Assembly: GCF_018446385.1 (NCBI RefSeq)
Contig: NC_055998.1
Location: forward strand, 70,984,744-71,048,743
DNA: 64,000 bases
Origin: Zingiber officinale
Taxonomy: Eukaryota > Streptophyta > Magnoliopsida > Zingiberales > Zingiberaceae
Direction of reading: 5' to 3'
In this document: positions 23,150 to 33,964 of the stretch, one piece after another
How the letters are laid out: each line of letters opens with the position of its first letter
Numbering within the stretch: the stretch's first letter is position 1
Notes under the pieces: generated by a model
Seen by the model: the letters and a program-made list of their open reading frames with translations, nothing else
Told to the model about the DNA's origin: nothing
Databases searched by the model: none
Position numbers and translations under genes: made by a program

Positions 23150-25437
23150 CAATGTGAGGCATATCCCTCGAGAGTTAGTTAGGCGTGGGCGCCGAGTTCA
23201 CTTATGATTCTCGCAGGGGGTTGATTTTTGATTCCCGCATGGGAGCCGACCTGAAAGGTCGTTGGGCGTGAGGACAGAGCTCACTTCTAACTTGCACTGG
23301 GAGACGACCTGAAAGGTCGTTGGGCGTGAACACAAGGCTCACTTTTAATTCTCGCATGGGAGCCGACCTGAAAGGTCGTTGGGCGTGAGAACAGAGCTCA
23401 CTTATAACTCGCACTGGGGCGAGAGTCTGAAAAGGTCGTTGGGCGTGAGCACAAGGCTCACTTATAACTCGCCGAGGCGAGTCTGGGACTACCGACCTAA
23501 AGGTCGTTGGGCATGAGCACAGGGCTCACTTATAACGCTCGCATGGGAGCCGACCTGAAAGGTCGTTGGGCGTGAGCAGGCTCACTTATAATCTCGCAGT
23601 GGGAGTCTGACCTGAAAGGTCGTTGGGCGTGAGCACAGGGCTCACTTATAATTCTCGCATGGGAGCCGACCTGAAAGGTCGTTGGGCGTGAGAACAGGGC
23701 TCACTTATAACTCGCACTGGGGCGAGAGTCTGAGACTACCGACCTAAAAGGTCGTTGGGCGTGAGCACAAGGCTCACTTTTAATTCTCGCATGGGAGCCG
23801 ACCTGAAAGGTCGTTGGGCGTGAGAATAGAGCTCACTTATAACTCGCACTGGGGCGAGTGTGGGACTGACCTAAATTGGGCGTGGCTCACTTATAACGTG
23901 ACCGGGCAAGAGTTCTGAGATACCGACCTAAAGGTCGTTGGGCGTGAGCACAGGGCTCACTTATAACTCTCATGGGAGCCGACACGAAGGTCGTTGGGCG
24001 TGAGCAGAGCTCACTTATAACTCAGACCGAGGCGAGAGTCTGGGACTACCGACCTAAAGGTCGTTGGGCGTGAGCAGTGGCTCACTTATAACTCGTGACC
24101 GGGCGAGAGTGCGAGATACCGACCTAAAGGTCATTGTGCGTGAGCATAAGGCTCACTTTTAATTCTCGCATGGGAGCCGAAGGACTGGGGCGTGAGAGCT
24201 CACTTATAACTCGAGGCGAGAGTCTCGGACTACCGACCTAAAGGTCGTTGGGCCTGAGCACAGGGCTCACTTATAATTATCGGGAGCCGACCGAAGGTCG
24301 TTGGGCGTGAGAACAGAGCTCACTTATAACTCGCACTGAGGCGAGAGTCTGGGACTACCGACCTAAAAGGTCGTTGGGCGTGAGCACAGGGCTCACTTAT
24401 AATTCTCGCATGGGAGCCGACCTGAAAGGTCGTTGGGCGTGAGAACAGAGCTCACTTATAACTCGCACTGAGGCAAGAGTCTGGGACCACCGACCTAAAA
24501 GGTTGTTGGGCGTGAGCACAGGGCTCACTTATAACTTGCACTGGGGCGAGAGTCTGGAGATACCGACCTAAAAGGTTGTTGGGCGTGAGCATAAGGCTCA
24601 CTTTTAATTCTCGCATGGGAGCCGACCTGAAAGGTCGTTGGACGTGAGAACAGAGCTCACTTATAACTCGCACTGAGGCGAGAGTCTGGGACTACCGACC
24701 TAAAAGGTCGTTGGGCGTGAGAACAGAGCTCACTTATAACTTGCACTGAGGCGAGAGTCTGGGACTGCCGACCTAAAAGGTCGTTGGGCGTGAGCACAGG
24801 GCTCACTTATAACTCGCACTGGGGCGAGAGTCTGGAGATACCGACCTAAAAGGTCGTTGGGCGTGAGCATAAGGCTCGCTTTTAATTCTCGCATGGGAGC
24901 CGACCTGAAAGGTCGTTGGGCGTGAGAACAGAGCTCACTTATAACTCGCACTGAGGCGAGAGTCTGGGACTACCGACCTAAAAGGTCGTTGGGCGTGAGC
25001 ATAGGGCTCACTTATAATTCTCGCATGGGAGCCGACCTGAAAGGTCGTTGGGCGTGAGAACAGAGCTCACTTATAACTCGCACTGAGGCGAGAGTCTGGG
25101 ACTACCGACCTAAAAGGTCGTTGGGCGTGAGCACAGGGCTCACTTATAACTCGCACTGGGGCGAGAGTCTGGAGATACCGACCTAAAAGGTCGTTGGGCG
25201 TGAGCATAAGGCTCACTTTTAATTCTCGCATGGGAGCCGACCTGAAAGGTCGTTGGGCGTGAGAACAGAGCTCACTTATAACTCGCACTGAGGCGAGAGT
25301 CTGGGACTACCGACCTAAAAGGTCGTTGGGCGTGAGCACAGGGCTCACTTATAATTCTCGCATGGGAGCCGACCTGAAAGGTCGTTGGGCGTGAGAACAG
25401 AGCTCACTTATAACTCGCACTGAGGCGAGAGTCTGGG
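23150..25437. repeat. Satellite-like tandem array in Tat E (~34 units)
   Basis: About 34 units share GGTCGTTGGGCGTGAG and GCTCACTTATAA. Two unit types alternate: a ~60-bp type with TCTCGCATGGGAGCC and a ~72-bp type with CGCACTGAGGCGAGAGTCTG. Each contains the small inverted repeat GACCT-AAA-AGGTC. The left part is degenerate with many small deletions. The right part (24450-25437) is homogeneous and shows a longer period of about 337 bp (24730/25067), a sign of recent amplification. In-frame ORFs on the minus strand are by-products of the repeat. Confidence 0.9.
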
Positions 25438-25590
25438 ATACTCCGGTCCGAGACCGGTGGCGATGGCGCTGGTCCGAGACCAGTAATGATACTCCGGTCC
25501 GAGACCGGTGGCGATGGCGCTGGTCCGAGACCAGTAATGATACTCCGGTCCGAGACCGGTGGCGATGGTGCTGGTCCGAGACCAGTAAGA
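25438..25590. repeat. Three 51-bp tandem units
   Basis: Units starting CTCCGGTCCGAGACCGG at 25441, 25492 and 25543, nearly identical. Each contains two semi-palindromes, CCGGTCCGAGACCGG and CTGGTCCGAGACCAG. The period is a multiple of three, so all frames stay open. It directly abuts the satellite-like array. Confidence 0.9.
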
Positions 25591-26235
25591 ACTCCAAACG
25601 GCAAAGGCATAGATGCATTGCTCTTCTTCGCCTTCATTCGTCTCGCCCATGCCGACCTGATCGCTTTGGTTGATCTGGTCGTTATTGTTGGCTTTGCGCG
25701 TCGCATTTCTTCCTGCAATTGTGCTATGTACAATATAGAATTAAGAATAGCGGAGGGAGTGTAAAAACCTTACTCAACCCTTGGGCCACAGTGCCCTTGC
25801 AGCTTATGATCAGGGGCTGTCTAGGCAGGGCTACTTGCCCGGATGGTCCGAGCAAGCAACACCCCACAGGCCCGCCTGATACTCCTCTGATCTGACATTC
25901 ACTTCTGCTGACTTGCTTTGTGTCATTCACGACCCTTTTGAATTGCATGGCGTCTGTAGCTTTATGAAACTTCCCGCCTAGCCTTGAGCCTTTCACGAAG
26001 AATGCTTATTTTTTGAGGCCACGCCCTTTCATGATTACCTTGCCTTGTCGATCTTTAATACGTTTCTGCTCGCGATGACACCTGTCCGACGCCTTTACTG
26101 CGCACGCTTCCTGACGCCAGCCTCTGACCAATTTTTTACACCCCTCGGTGCTTATTTCCCATCAGACGGCGCTGGGGCGTGTTACCCCAAAAGATACTCG
26201 GCTCGACTCTCGATGTTTCCTAGGAATGAATGGGC
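25591..26235. other. Spacer upstream of antisense ORF 1
   Basis: No supported gene. A minus-strand frame (MYIAQLQEEMRRAKPTITT, ends in the 51-bp repeat) is charged but matches nothing I recognise. Probably part of the antisense gene's upstream region. Confidence 0.4.
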
Positions 26236-26243
26236 TTTATAAA
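26236..26243 (+). promoter_or_regulatory. TATA box of antisense ORF 1
   Basis: TTTATAAA in GGGCTTTATAAACCC, 158 bp before the ATG at 26401. The spacing is nearly equal to that of antisense ORF 2 (163 bp). Confidence 0.5.
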
Positions 26244-27070
26244 CCCTAAAGGCAGTCTGCTTTCCTTACTTCGACGCTTCGCTATCTTCCTCCCTTCGTT
26301 CGCAGCCGTTTCTGGCAGTGCAACTCCTCGTTCTCCTGCTTGCGCCCGACCTGTGACCTCTCTTGTCTTCATCCCCCTTGCCTGCTTGCTCCTCATAGTC
26401 ATGGATGGTAAGGAACTCTTCTGGTATTCGTGTTACATCTCTGATTTAGACCATCACGACCTGTCTGCACTGCAATCCAACTTGGGGCTAGGCGCCGCAT
26501 ATGAGTTTCGTCTTCCCTCACCAGATGAACAACCTTCTTCTCCTCCCGAAGGGTTTATCACTGTTTTTAGGGATCAAATCTTAGGCGGTCTTCGCTTTCC
26601 TTTGCATCCTTTTTTCTCTGAGTTGAGCCAGTATTGCGGTATTGGTATCTCTCAGTTTGCCCCCAATGTATTCCGAGCGGTCTGCGGAACCATCATCTTG
26701 TGCCGCATTTATCAAATTCCCTTGACTGCTAGACTATTCCATCACTTCTATTCCTTCCGGCGAGCCGAGGCGGGGATATTCAATGTTCAGGCCAAGCCGG
26801 GCCATAAGTTTTTTGATGACCTTCCTTCTTCCAATAAAGGCTGGAGATCTCGCTTTTTCTTCCTCAAACCCCCCGTCCCCTTAGCCATGCCTTCCCAATG
26901 GCATCCCATCCTTGCTTCAGACTTCCCTTTGCATGTCCATGAACCTGCCTACTCCGCAGCTGCAGACAAGCTGAAAGGTGTTGTTGTTCGCCTGTCTGTG
27001 CTGATGCTAGAAGGCATTCTGCACGCTTTTGGTCTTAGCCCTGTTTCCACAGAAATCAGAGCTCCTTTTG

Positions 27071-27136
27071 GTAAGTTGTTATTTATTGTATACTGCTCTT
27101 CGCTAACTGAGGTGCTTTTTCCTCTTATATTTGTAG
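27071..27136 (+). other. Intron 1 of antisense gene 1
   Basis: 66 bp, GTAAGTTG ... TTTGTAG, T-rich before the acceptor. Phase 1. The paralogue has an intron at the same place and phase (30349-30424). Confidence 0.7.
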
Positions 27137-27932
27137 TGGCTGCCCTCCTTCGCTCGTTTGCCAGTCAGGAGACACCCTCAGTGGCTGTTCTACAAGCTCT
27201 GAATGAGGAGCTAACACAAGGCCTATCCTCTGACCCCGCTATTTCCGCCGGTCCACAGCCCTCGGGACACCAAACCTCCGAGACGGTAGCTGCCTCGGTG
27301 CTTATTGAGCCACCAGCCTCCAGCCCTGCAGACTCAGCCATACCCCGCCGCTCTGATCAACCCGCACCCGAGCCATCGCCAGCAGGGCAAGTGCCTCCGC
27401 TCCCTCCTACTATGAAGCTGCGCCTTACGCGTAAGGGCAAGAGAACGGCTCCAGTCACCGCAACTTCTCCTCCACCTCCTCGCCGTCAACGCGTAGTGAG
27501 CATCTCTTCCCCTACCAGGTCCTCGGACACGAGCTTGACCCAGGAGACAAGCTTGGCCCGGGAGAAGGCCTCTGATCTGGAGGTGGCAGACCCGCCATTG
27601 GACCTGACCGCTCCGATGCCCATCCAGAGTGTATTACCTGCCCCGCCTTCGTCCTCTGGTGATCAGCCCCCAGACTCGCTAGCTCCCTCCGCCTCTCCTG
27701 TTCTTGGGCCTCCGAGCTCGGCCCTGCCGTCTCTGAACCTGGCTTCTGCAGACCTGGCCTTTAAAGCTTCCTGGAGGCTCCCTTCAGAGACCGACCCGGC
27801 CTATCGCCTATCTTTGGTAGGGTCGACTTCTGTGGGGACTTGGCCATCTCCTGGCAATCAGCCAATCGGCAGTTCTGGGAGCACAATTCCCCTTTGGAGG
27901 AGTTTGATCAGATTGCTCGCTCCTTGGTAGCG

Positions 27933-28008
27933 GTAAGCTCCTTCTCTTCTTCTTCCTGGTATCCGTGTGTTTCTGTAACCCCCTTTCTCTTCTTCCGGCC
28001 ACTTGCAG
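27933..28008 (+). other. Intron 2 of antisense gene 1
   Basis: 76 bp, GTAAGCTCC ... CACTTGCAG, pyrimidine-rich. Phase 0, after the codon for Ala in ARSLVA. The matching intron in antisense gene 2 is 31311-31376. Confidence 0.7.
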
Positions 28009-28976
28009 ACCTGCTCCACGAGTCTGAGCGTCGTGCAATGAGCGGCTGAGCTTCAGCGAGAGAACGCGGCGCTCAAGGCACGTCTTCAGGAACTAGAGCA
28101 CCCTGCGGCTCCCTCAGCTCCTCCTGAGCCTTCTCTTGGAAGCTTGGATGCTTATCTGCGTGCCGCCGGGGAGTCGGCGGCCTCTGCTCGGGCCATTTCC
28201 CATGCTGCCTTTGCTAAACTTCAACAGTTGGAGGCGGCTTTGAAGACGAGTGAGTCTTCCTTGGCTTCTGAAGCGGATCGTCATCAGGCGACAGTTTCTG
28301 AGCTGAAAGTCAGAGAGGCAGAGCTGCTCTCCCAATCAGAGGAGTTGACGCTGCTACGGCAAGGTCAGGAGCTCTTGCAAATAGGGTTGGCCGATGCCCA
28401 GGCCCTGGCTAGTGCTGCCGCTAGCCGGGAAGTAGCCATGCGGACTCAGTGGGAAGCGTGTCAAGCCACTCTCCAATCCTTGCAAGCGGAGTTATCGAAG
28501 GCCCAGGAAGCGGTGTCTCAAGGCCAGAGCGATTTGTCCGTGTAACGGGCTGACGAATCAGAGCGGCTAAAGGCGTACAGACTAGCCTACGTCCGCTCTT
28601 CCTTCTTCCTCCATAAGCTGGGACGCTGGATGGTCTTGTTGCTCTGTCACGGGGCCGCTGGTGGGGTCAGACAGGCCTTTGAGCAAGGTTTCCTACGCTC
28701 GGCACCTCCTGCCACCTTCTTGGACACAGCTCGCCTAACCAGGGAATTGCCGCAGGAAACCTTCCCTTCCTTCGAAGCGGATGAGGGACTTTTCCTCTTG
28801 GAGGCTCCTCCCCCTGCGGCCGATCCAGCTCCCGGGGATATTTCTGCCCAAGCCCCTCCTGTTGCTGCACCTGACGCGTCCGCTGATCCTGCGTCTCTCC
28901 CCATAGTGCTGACCGACCCCGTACTCCTTCCGTTGGCCTCTGTTGATTCTGCGCCTTCTTCCTCGGATGTCGTATG

Positions 28977-29491
28977 ATTGGCGATATGTTGTATTGTTCA
29001 CCTTTTATGTGTTGATATTGAACCTTCCGTGATTGTACTTATTCGCGTGGTCTTACTAAACTTTGGATGGTTGTACTTAGCTTGCCCTTGCTTATTTTGC
29101 CTTTGCTACGTTGCTCTCCCCCCAATAGTCGCTTTTATACCGAGCCTGGTGAGGGTCAGCTTTTACTTTTTGTCTTTGACGCATGTCCATGAAGCTTACT
29201 GATCTGCTCCACCTTTCTCTCTGACGGCCGCTTCCGCCCACCTTTGTCCTTACGAGGCAATCACCTGTTTGGCGAAAAGTTGGCTGAACTGAGTGTGCCC
29301 CTTTTCCCCCTTTTTTCTCTTTCCTCTTTTTTCGTACCTCATGAGGCACCTCGTACTTCAAGCCTTTGCCTTTCCTATAATGCCCTCTAGTTATATTCTC
29401 GAGGCTCATCGTAGAGCGCTCCTTGTCTATTTCCGCCCCTATATCCACCATCCGTTGTTAACGTACGAGAATATCCTTCCTCCACCATACC
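28977..29491. other. Spacer between antisense genes 1 and 2
   Basis: T-rich noncoding DNA: 3' flank of gene 1 and promoter region of gene 2. No supported ORF. Confidence 0.5.
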
Positions 29492-29498
29492 TATAAGT
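29492..29498 (+). promoter_or_regulatory. TATA box of antisense ORF 2
   Basis: TATAAGT in CCATACCTATAAGTATC, 163 bp before the ATG at 29661. Confidence 0.45.
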
Positions 29499-29660
29499 AT
29501 CTTCTTCCTCTCTCCCTTCTGTTATGCTTCGTCATCACCACGAAGCACTCAAACGCCTCCGCCGACTAACCTTCTCCGAGATCACGCCGTGCTCCTTCCT
29601 TTTTTCCTAGCCCCCTCTCTTCGTTTGTTCCTTCTACCTCCTGAGGTAATCTCCCTTGCA

Positions 29661-32179
29661 ATGGCCTCTCCTTCTTGGGTTTCCTTGTTGGCGGAGCACT
29701 TCCCCGGCGCTTCAACTTTCGCTGAGTTGGATTGGGATGACCTACGGTACACTTACGAAATCCCTACTAGCTTTCGCCCCATCATCCCTACTGGTGTGAA
29801 CTTGTACTTCGATCCCCCGCCTGGTTTTTGTACTTTCTTTATTGAGCAATTTGTATCTGGTCTTCGTCTACCCCCGCATCCTTTTCTGTCTAGAGTGTGC
29901 CGCTACTTTAAGATCCCCTTAGGTCAGCTAACTCCCAATTCCATAAAGATTTTGTGTGGCCTTGTAATACTCTGCGAAGTTTGCGAGGTTTCCTGGTCCG
30001 CTCCCCTCTTTCACTGCTTCTTTGCTCTTGCTCGACACGCTGATGGTCTTTTTGACTTCCAAGCTTGCAGTCATACCGCTTTCTTCTCTCCTCTTCCTCC
30101 TCCCAGTGCTAACTGCAGGAAAAAATTCTTTTTTCTCCGATTTCCCAAAGAAGTAGACTGGCCTCTGCGATGGCAATCTGCGCTGCCTATGACTCCGGCG
30201 TTGCAAGACTTCCATATGGACCTCCCGTATACTGTGGCTGCGACCCGCATGGAGGATTGGCGCTTGAATCTGACGAGACTGTTGTCTGAAGACCTACTTT
30301 CCTTTTTCTGGCTGAGCTTCGTTTCCTCTGAAACATCGCACTCCTTGGGTAAGTTCACGCTGAGCTCCACCTCCCTTGCGATCATATTTTCCGCTAGAAT
30401 AACCTTTCGTGTTGGTGCCTATAGCTGAGGTTCTGCATCGCGCCTCAGAGGTTATGCCTTTGCCCCTCGATGATCTGAAAATACTGCGACGTGGTCGGGC
30501 AATCTTGGAGAGGAGGCTACTCCCTCATCTTGGATCCGCCTCATTTAGGGCAGCGACCGAGCCTACTTCCAACCCCGCCTCACACAACGCTTCTCCTTCA
30601 TCTGCCGCCCTGAGCCGAGATCGGGGTTGTGATCCAGCCAGCCGTCTGGCCAGACGCGTCTTCCGGGGAGCCCCCCGGGCCTCCAGGCGTGGTCGCGCAG
30701 CCCTTCATCGCGCAGGTCGAAGCTCATCCGGTCGGGGCGCCATAGACAGGGGTGCTGCAGCCTCTTCACAGGGTCAGCCTCGCTCTGATGACTCTGACTC
30801 TGATAACCAGCCTCTGCTTCACAGGCGTCGCCGAAGACCAGGTCTGACTTCACAAACGCTTGATTCTATTTCTTCTACTACCCAATTGTCCCCCGCTGCC
30901 ACCGTGGCTAGCTCCGACACCATTCCCCTTGTCATTCTTGCTTTGTTTATCTGGCAGCCTCCCCCAACCCTTATAGGGGAAGACCAGCTGCATTCCGCTC
31001 TGCCCCCACTCTTGCTAAGGAAGATAGCCCAGGGAATCGTCATGACCCCGTGCCAACTGAACCCGTTCCCGAGCCACCTCCCGCTCCTCCTGGTGCTGAT
31101 GCCGGCCCTTCTCAACCTTCCTCCTCCACCCGCCATCGTTACAGGACCACCATCCCCTCTGAAGCTGCTCTAGCTCGGCGGTCTGACTCCCCTACGAGCC
31201 TTCTGATGATGAAAGGCTGCCTCGGCAATTTATGGGCAGAGAGCATGGATCAAATGGGTAACGCGCCGCCATTAGTCCAGATGGATAGGTTCTCGAAGTC
31301 CTGGGCCAAAGTACGTACTCCTCACCTTACCCTTGCTATTGTATTACCTTAACTGAAGGTTATATCTTCCGCCCAGACTCACGCCGAATCTTTGGTGCTG
31401 AACCAATCCTTCCACACCCTTCATCATGAAAGCAAAGAACTCCGGGAGAGAGTCTCCGAATTAGAGCTGCAGCTGAACGACCCTGCCCAAGCCGGCTATG
31501 CTTTGCGGGCGGAGATTCAAGCCCTAACCAATCAGACCGACCGTCAGAAACGATCCCTGATACAGGTGAAAGATGAGCTCCAAGCTATGAGGGAGGAGAG
31601 AGCTGCATCTGAGGCAGGGTATCAGCAACAGCTAGCCCATCAGGCTCAGGAAATACAGTCCAAGGATACTCTTCTGCAGGAAAAGAACAATAAACTGGAG
31701 GTTCAGGCGGCATAGTTGGAGACTCAATGGGCTAAGCTGGAGGCCCTGAGGGCGGAACTATCCCAGTCTCGGGCGGCTTTAATAGGAGTATCCGCGGCCC
31801 TGGCGGTCTGCAGGAAAAGAACAATAAACTGGAGGTTCAGGCGGCATAGTTGGAGACTCAAGGGGCTGAGCTGGAGGCCCTGAGGGTGGAACTATCCCAG
31901 TCTCGGGCGGCTTTAACAGGAGTATCCACGACCCTGGCGGTCTATCAAGAAGGAGAGGATGATCGTTGCCTGCGAAGTCGAAGGTCCTATTTGAGCTCTC
32001 CTGAATTTTTATCCCAGGCCGGGGCACGCTTTGCTGCGACCGTACCATACACGGTGGCTGGAGTTATCAGACAATTGCATGCACAGGACTTCTTGAACTC
32101 CATCCCTCCCGCAAACTTCTTAGATCAGGGCCAGATCATTCAAGGCTTTCCGGATGAGATCTTTGCTCCTTTCAAATGA
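29661..32179 (+). pseudogene. Antisense gene 2 of Tat E: second PF04195-like protein, three exons
   Basis: Start ATG at 29661 (MASPSWVSLLAEHFPGAS). The N-terminal domain parallels gene 1: GVNLYFDPPPGFCTFFIEQF, VSGLRLPPHPFLSRVCRYF, ILCGLVILCEVCEVSWSAPL, CRKKFFFLRFP. Intron 1 is 30349-30424 (phase 1; splicing joins SETSHSL to AEVLHRASE). An Arg/Ser/Pro-rich middle follows with a frameshift near 31050. Intron 2 is 31311-31376 (phase 0; joins RFSKSWAK to THAESLVLNQ). The last exon is a coiled coil (31377-31715), ending at a TAG, with residual similarity to IPPANFLDQGQIIQGFPDE (near 32100-32160). A 134-bp tandem duplication carries a second copy of that TAG. The sequence is too far from gene 1 to be a recent copy. 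Function unknown. Confidence 0.75.
31674..31941 (+). repeat. 134-bp tandem duplication in antisense gene 2
   Basis: CTGCAGGAAAAGAACAATAA recurs at 31674 and 31808. The copies are nearly identical through CCCTGGCGGTCT. The unit is not a multiple of three. Both copies contain the in-frame TAG (GCGGCATAG), so the stop is older than the duplication. Confidence 0.9.
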
Positions 32180-32308
32180 TTTGTTCCAACTGCTTAAAAC
32201 TGATGAAATTTTTACATGTACATACGTATCTTTGAGTTTTTGCTTGACTATCCTACCGTCTCCGGAACCCTCGACCGACCTGGCTTACAGCAACAGGGTT
32301 GGCATCCC

Positions 32309-33634
32309 TCACACCCGATAGGGCTGAAGGTAGTTAGCACTCCAAGGTCGGTCTAGCTTCCTTCCTTGAGCGTCTTGCAAATAATAGGCCCCCGATGCCA
32401 ATTTCTTGATAACTTTGTATGGTCCGTCCCATTGAGGAGTCAACTTCGTCACTTCCCCTAAGGGCTTCATATGCTTCCAGATGAGATCTCCTTCTCCGAA
32501 GAATCGGGGGATTACCCTTCTATTATAGTTTTGCCTCATTCTCTGTCTATAGGCCTCCAACCTGGCAGCTGTTTGTTCACGGATTTCACTGACGAAATCT
32601 AGCTCAGCCAGCCGTCGCTCTGTGTTCCCTTCATCATACATCATTCTTCTCATGGACGGTATCCCGACCTCCAGAGGTACCACTGCTTCATTGCCATATA
32701 CTAAATGGAAAGGTGTCAGACCTGTACTTTCTCGGGGTGTCGTGCGATAAGCCCACAAAATGCTCGGCAGTTCGTCCACCCAACTGCCCCCCGTATGATC
32801 CAGCTTGACCTTGAGCCCTCGCACTATTTCCCGATTGACCACCTTTGTCTAACCGTTGCTCTGAGGATGCGCCACCGAAGTAAAGGCCTGCGTTATGCCG
32901 AACCCCTTACACCAATTTTATATTTTGCGTCCTTGAAATTGTCTGCCATTGTCCGACACCAATTTGTGAGGCAAGCCGAATCTGCAAAAGATATTTTTCC
33001 ATAAGAACTGGATCACTGCATCTTCAATGATTTTGGCCAGGGCTTCCGCTTCCACCCACTTGGAGAAGTAATCCACTGCTACCAGCAAGAAACGTCTCTG
33101 CCCCGTAGCCATCAGGAAAGGTCCTACGATATCCATACCCCACAGGTCAAACAGGCAAGACACTATAGAAGTTCTCAGCATCTCTGTAGGTCGGTGCGTC
33201 AAGTTCTGATACCTTTGACATGACAGACAAATATTCACCAGCTTCTGTGCGTCCTTCTGCAGGGTAGGCCAGAAATACCCGGCCAATAGCACTTTCCGGG
33301 CCAGCGTTCTTCCACCTGCGTGGTTGCCACAGCATCCCAAATGTATCTCCCGCAAGGCCTGATCCGCTTCTTCCATATTCAAGCACTTGAGCAAAGGTCT
33401 GGAGAAAGACTTTTTGTACAGCTGATCTCCGATCATAACATAAGAATGGGTCTGTCTCCTGAGCATGCGTGCCTCTTCTAAGTTGGTAGGTACAATTCCT
33501 TGCTGGAGGAAACTTATAATGGGTGCCCTCCAATCAATTACTTCTTCCAGGTTATTTTGTAGATCTATCTGAGCTACAAGGAAGGTCTGCGCTATAGGTC
33601 TGTCAAGTACCCAAGTAGTCAGGGAGCTGGCCAT
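32309..33634 (-). pseudogene. Tat E integrase
   Basis: Zinc-binding HHCC region (HLGCCGNHAGGRTLARK, CLSCQRYQN), catalytic core DLWGMDIVGPF, LVAVDYFSKWVEAEAL, KLVSDNGRQFQGRK, and C-terminal part LPSILWAYRTTPRESTGLTP with FHLVYGNEAVVPLEVG and GEGDLIWKHMKPLGEVTKL. Two frames (32918-33634 and 32309-32842) show one break around 32850-32918, in the stretch that should contain the last catalytic Glu. Inserts the cDNA into the genome. The gene ends 130 bp from the end of antisense gene 2, convergently. Confidence 0.9.
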
Positions 33635-33640
33635 TTTAGC

Positions 33641-33960
33641 TTACTTATCCGCTCTTTCATTTTCAGCCCTGAGAATCTTAGTGACTGTAACCTCTTTAAA
33701 ATCTTTCCTCGTCTTCTCATAGGCTTCCTTGTAAACTTGCATCTTTTCGTTGTTCGCTTCAAAATGTCCGGTCACCTGCTGAGTTACTAGCTGCGAATCC
33801 GAGTATATTACGACTCGGCTTGCCCCCACATGCCGAGCTGCTTGCAAACCTGCTAATAGGGCTTCATATTCTGCCTCATTGTTGGTAGCTCTGAAATTTA
33901 GCCGTACAGCCAGCTGCATAATGTCTCCCTGCGAAGATATTAGAAGTGCACCTACACCAC
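33641..33960 (-). pseudogene. Tat E second (archaeal-type) RNase H
   Basis: The motif NFRATNNEAEYEALLAGLQ, then RVVIYSDSQLVTQQVTG and ENERADK are those of the additional RNase H of Tat elements (aRNH), located between the retroviral RNase H and integrase. Nearly intact; the junction with the upstream RNase H is in another frame (WKIYVDGSATQ ends at 33965). Confidence 0.88.
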
Positions 33961-33964
33961 TTCC

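Larger units (their letters stand above)
26401..28976 (+). pseudogene. Antisense gene 1 of Tat E: plant 'putative gypsy-type transposon' (PF04195-like) protein, three exons
   Basis: Start ATG at 26401. Residues ~1-220 form the domain known in Pfam as Transposase_28 (FRLPSPDEQPSSPPEGF, ILGGLRFPLHPFFSELSQYC, FRAVCGTIILCRIYQIPLT, KFFDDLPSSNKGWRSRFFFL). A Pro/Ser-rich low-complexity middle follows, then DFCGDLAISWQSANRQFWEH, and a long coiled coil (28144-28545). Two introns fit GT-AG rules: 27071-27136 (phase 1) and 27933-28008 (phase 0), and the downstream coiled-coil frame agrees with splicing. Damage: a frameshift near 27800, TGA near 28039, TAA near 28543. Its last part (28554-28976) is Pro/Ala-rich. 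It lies opposite to gag-pol. The role is unknown; such antisense ORFs are known in Tat elements. Confidence 0.75.

Noticed and set aside
24452-25288. Three near-identical 73-codon minus-strand ORFs
   Set aside because: They are open only because the array unit length and sequence repeat; no start context or domain.
23150-25437. Regular repeats with spacers reminiscent of a CRISPR array
   Set aside because: The whole unit is repeated including the would-be spacers, no cas genes occur, and the array lies inside a plant retrotransposon.
25404-25733. Minus-strand 109-codon ORF ahead of antisense gene 1
   Set aside because: Half of it is the translated 51-bp repeat and the rest matches no retroelement domain I recognise.
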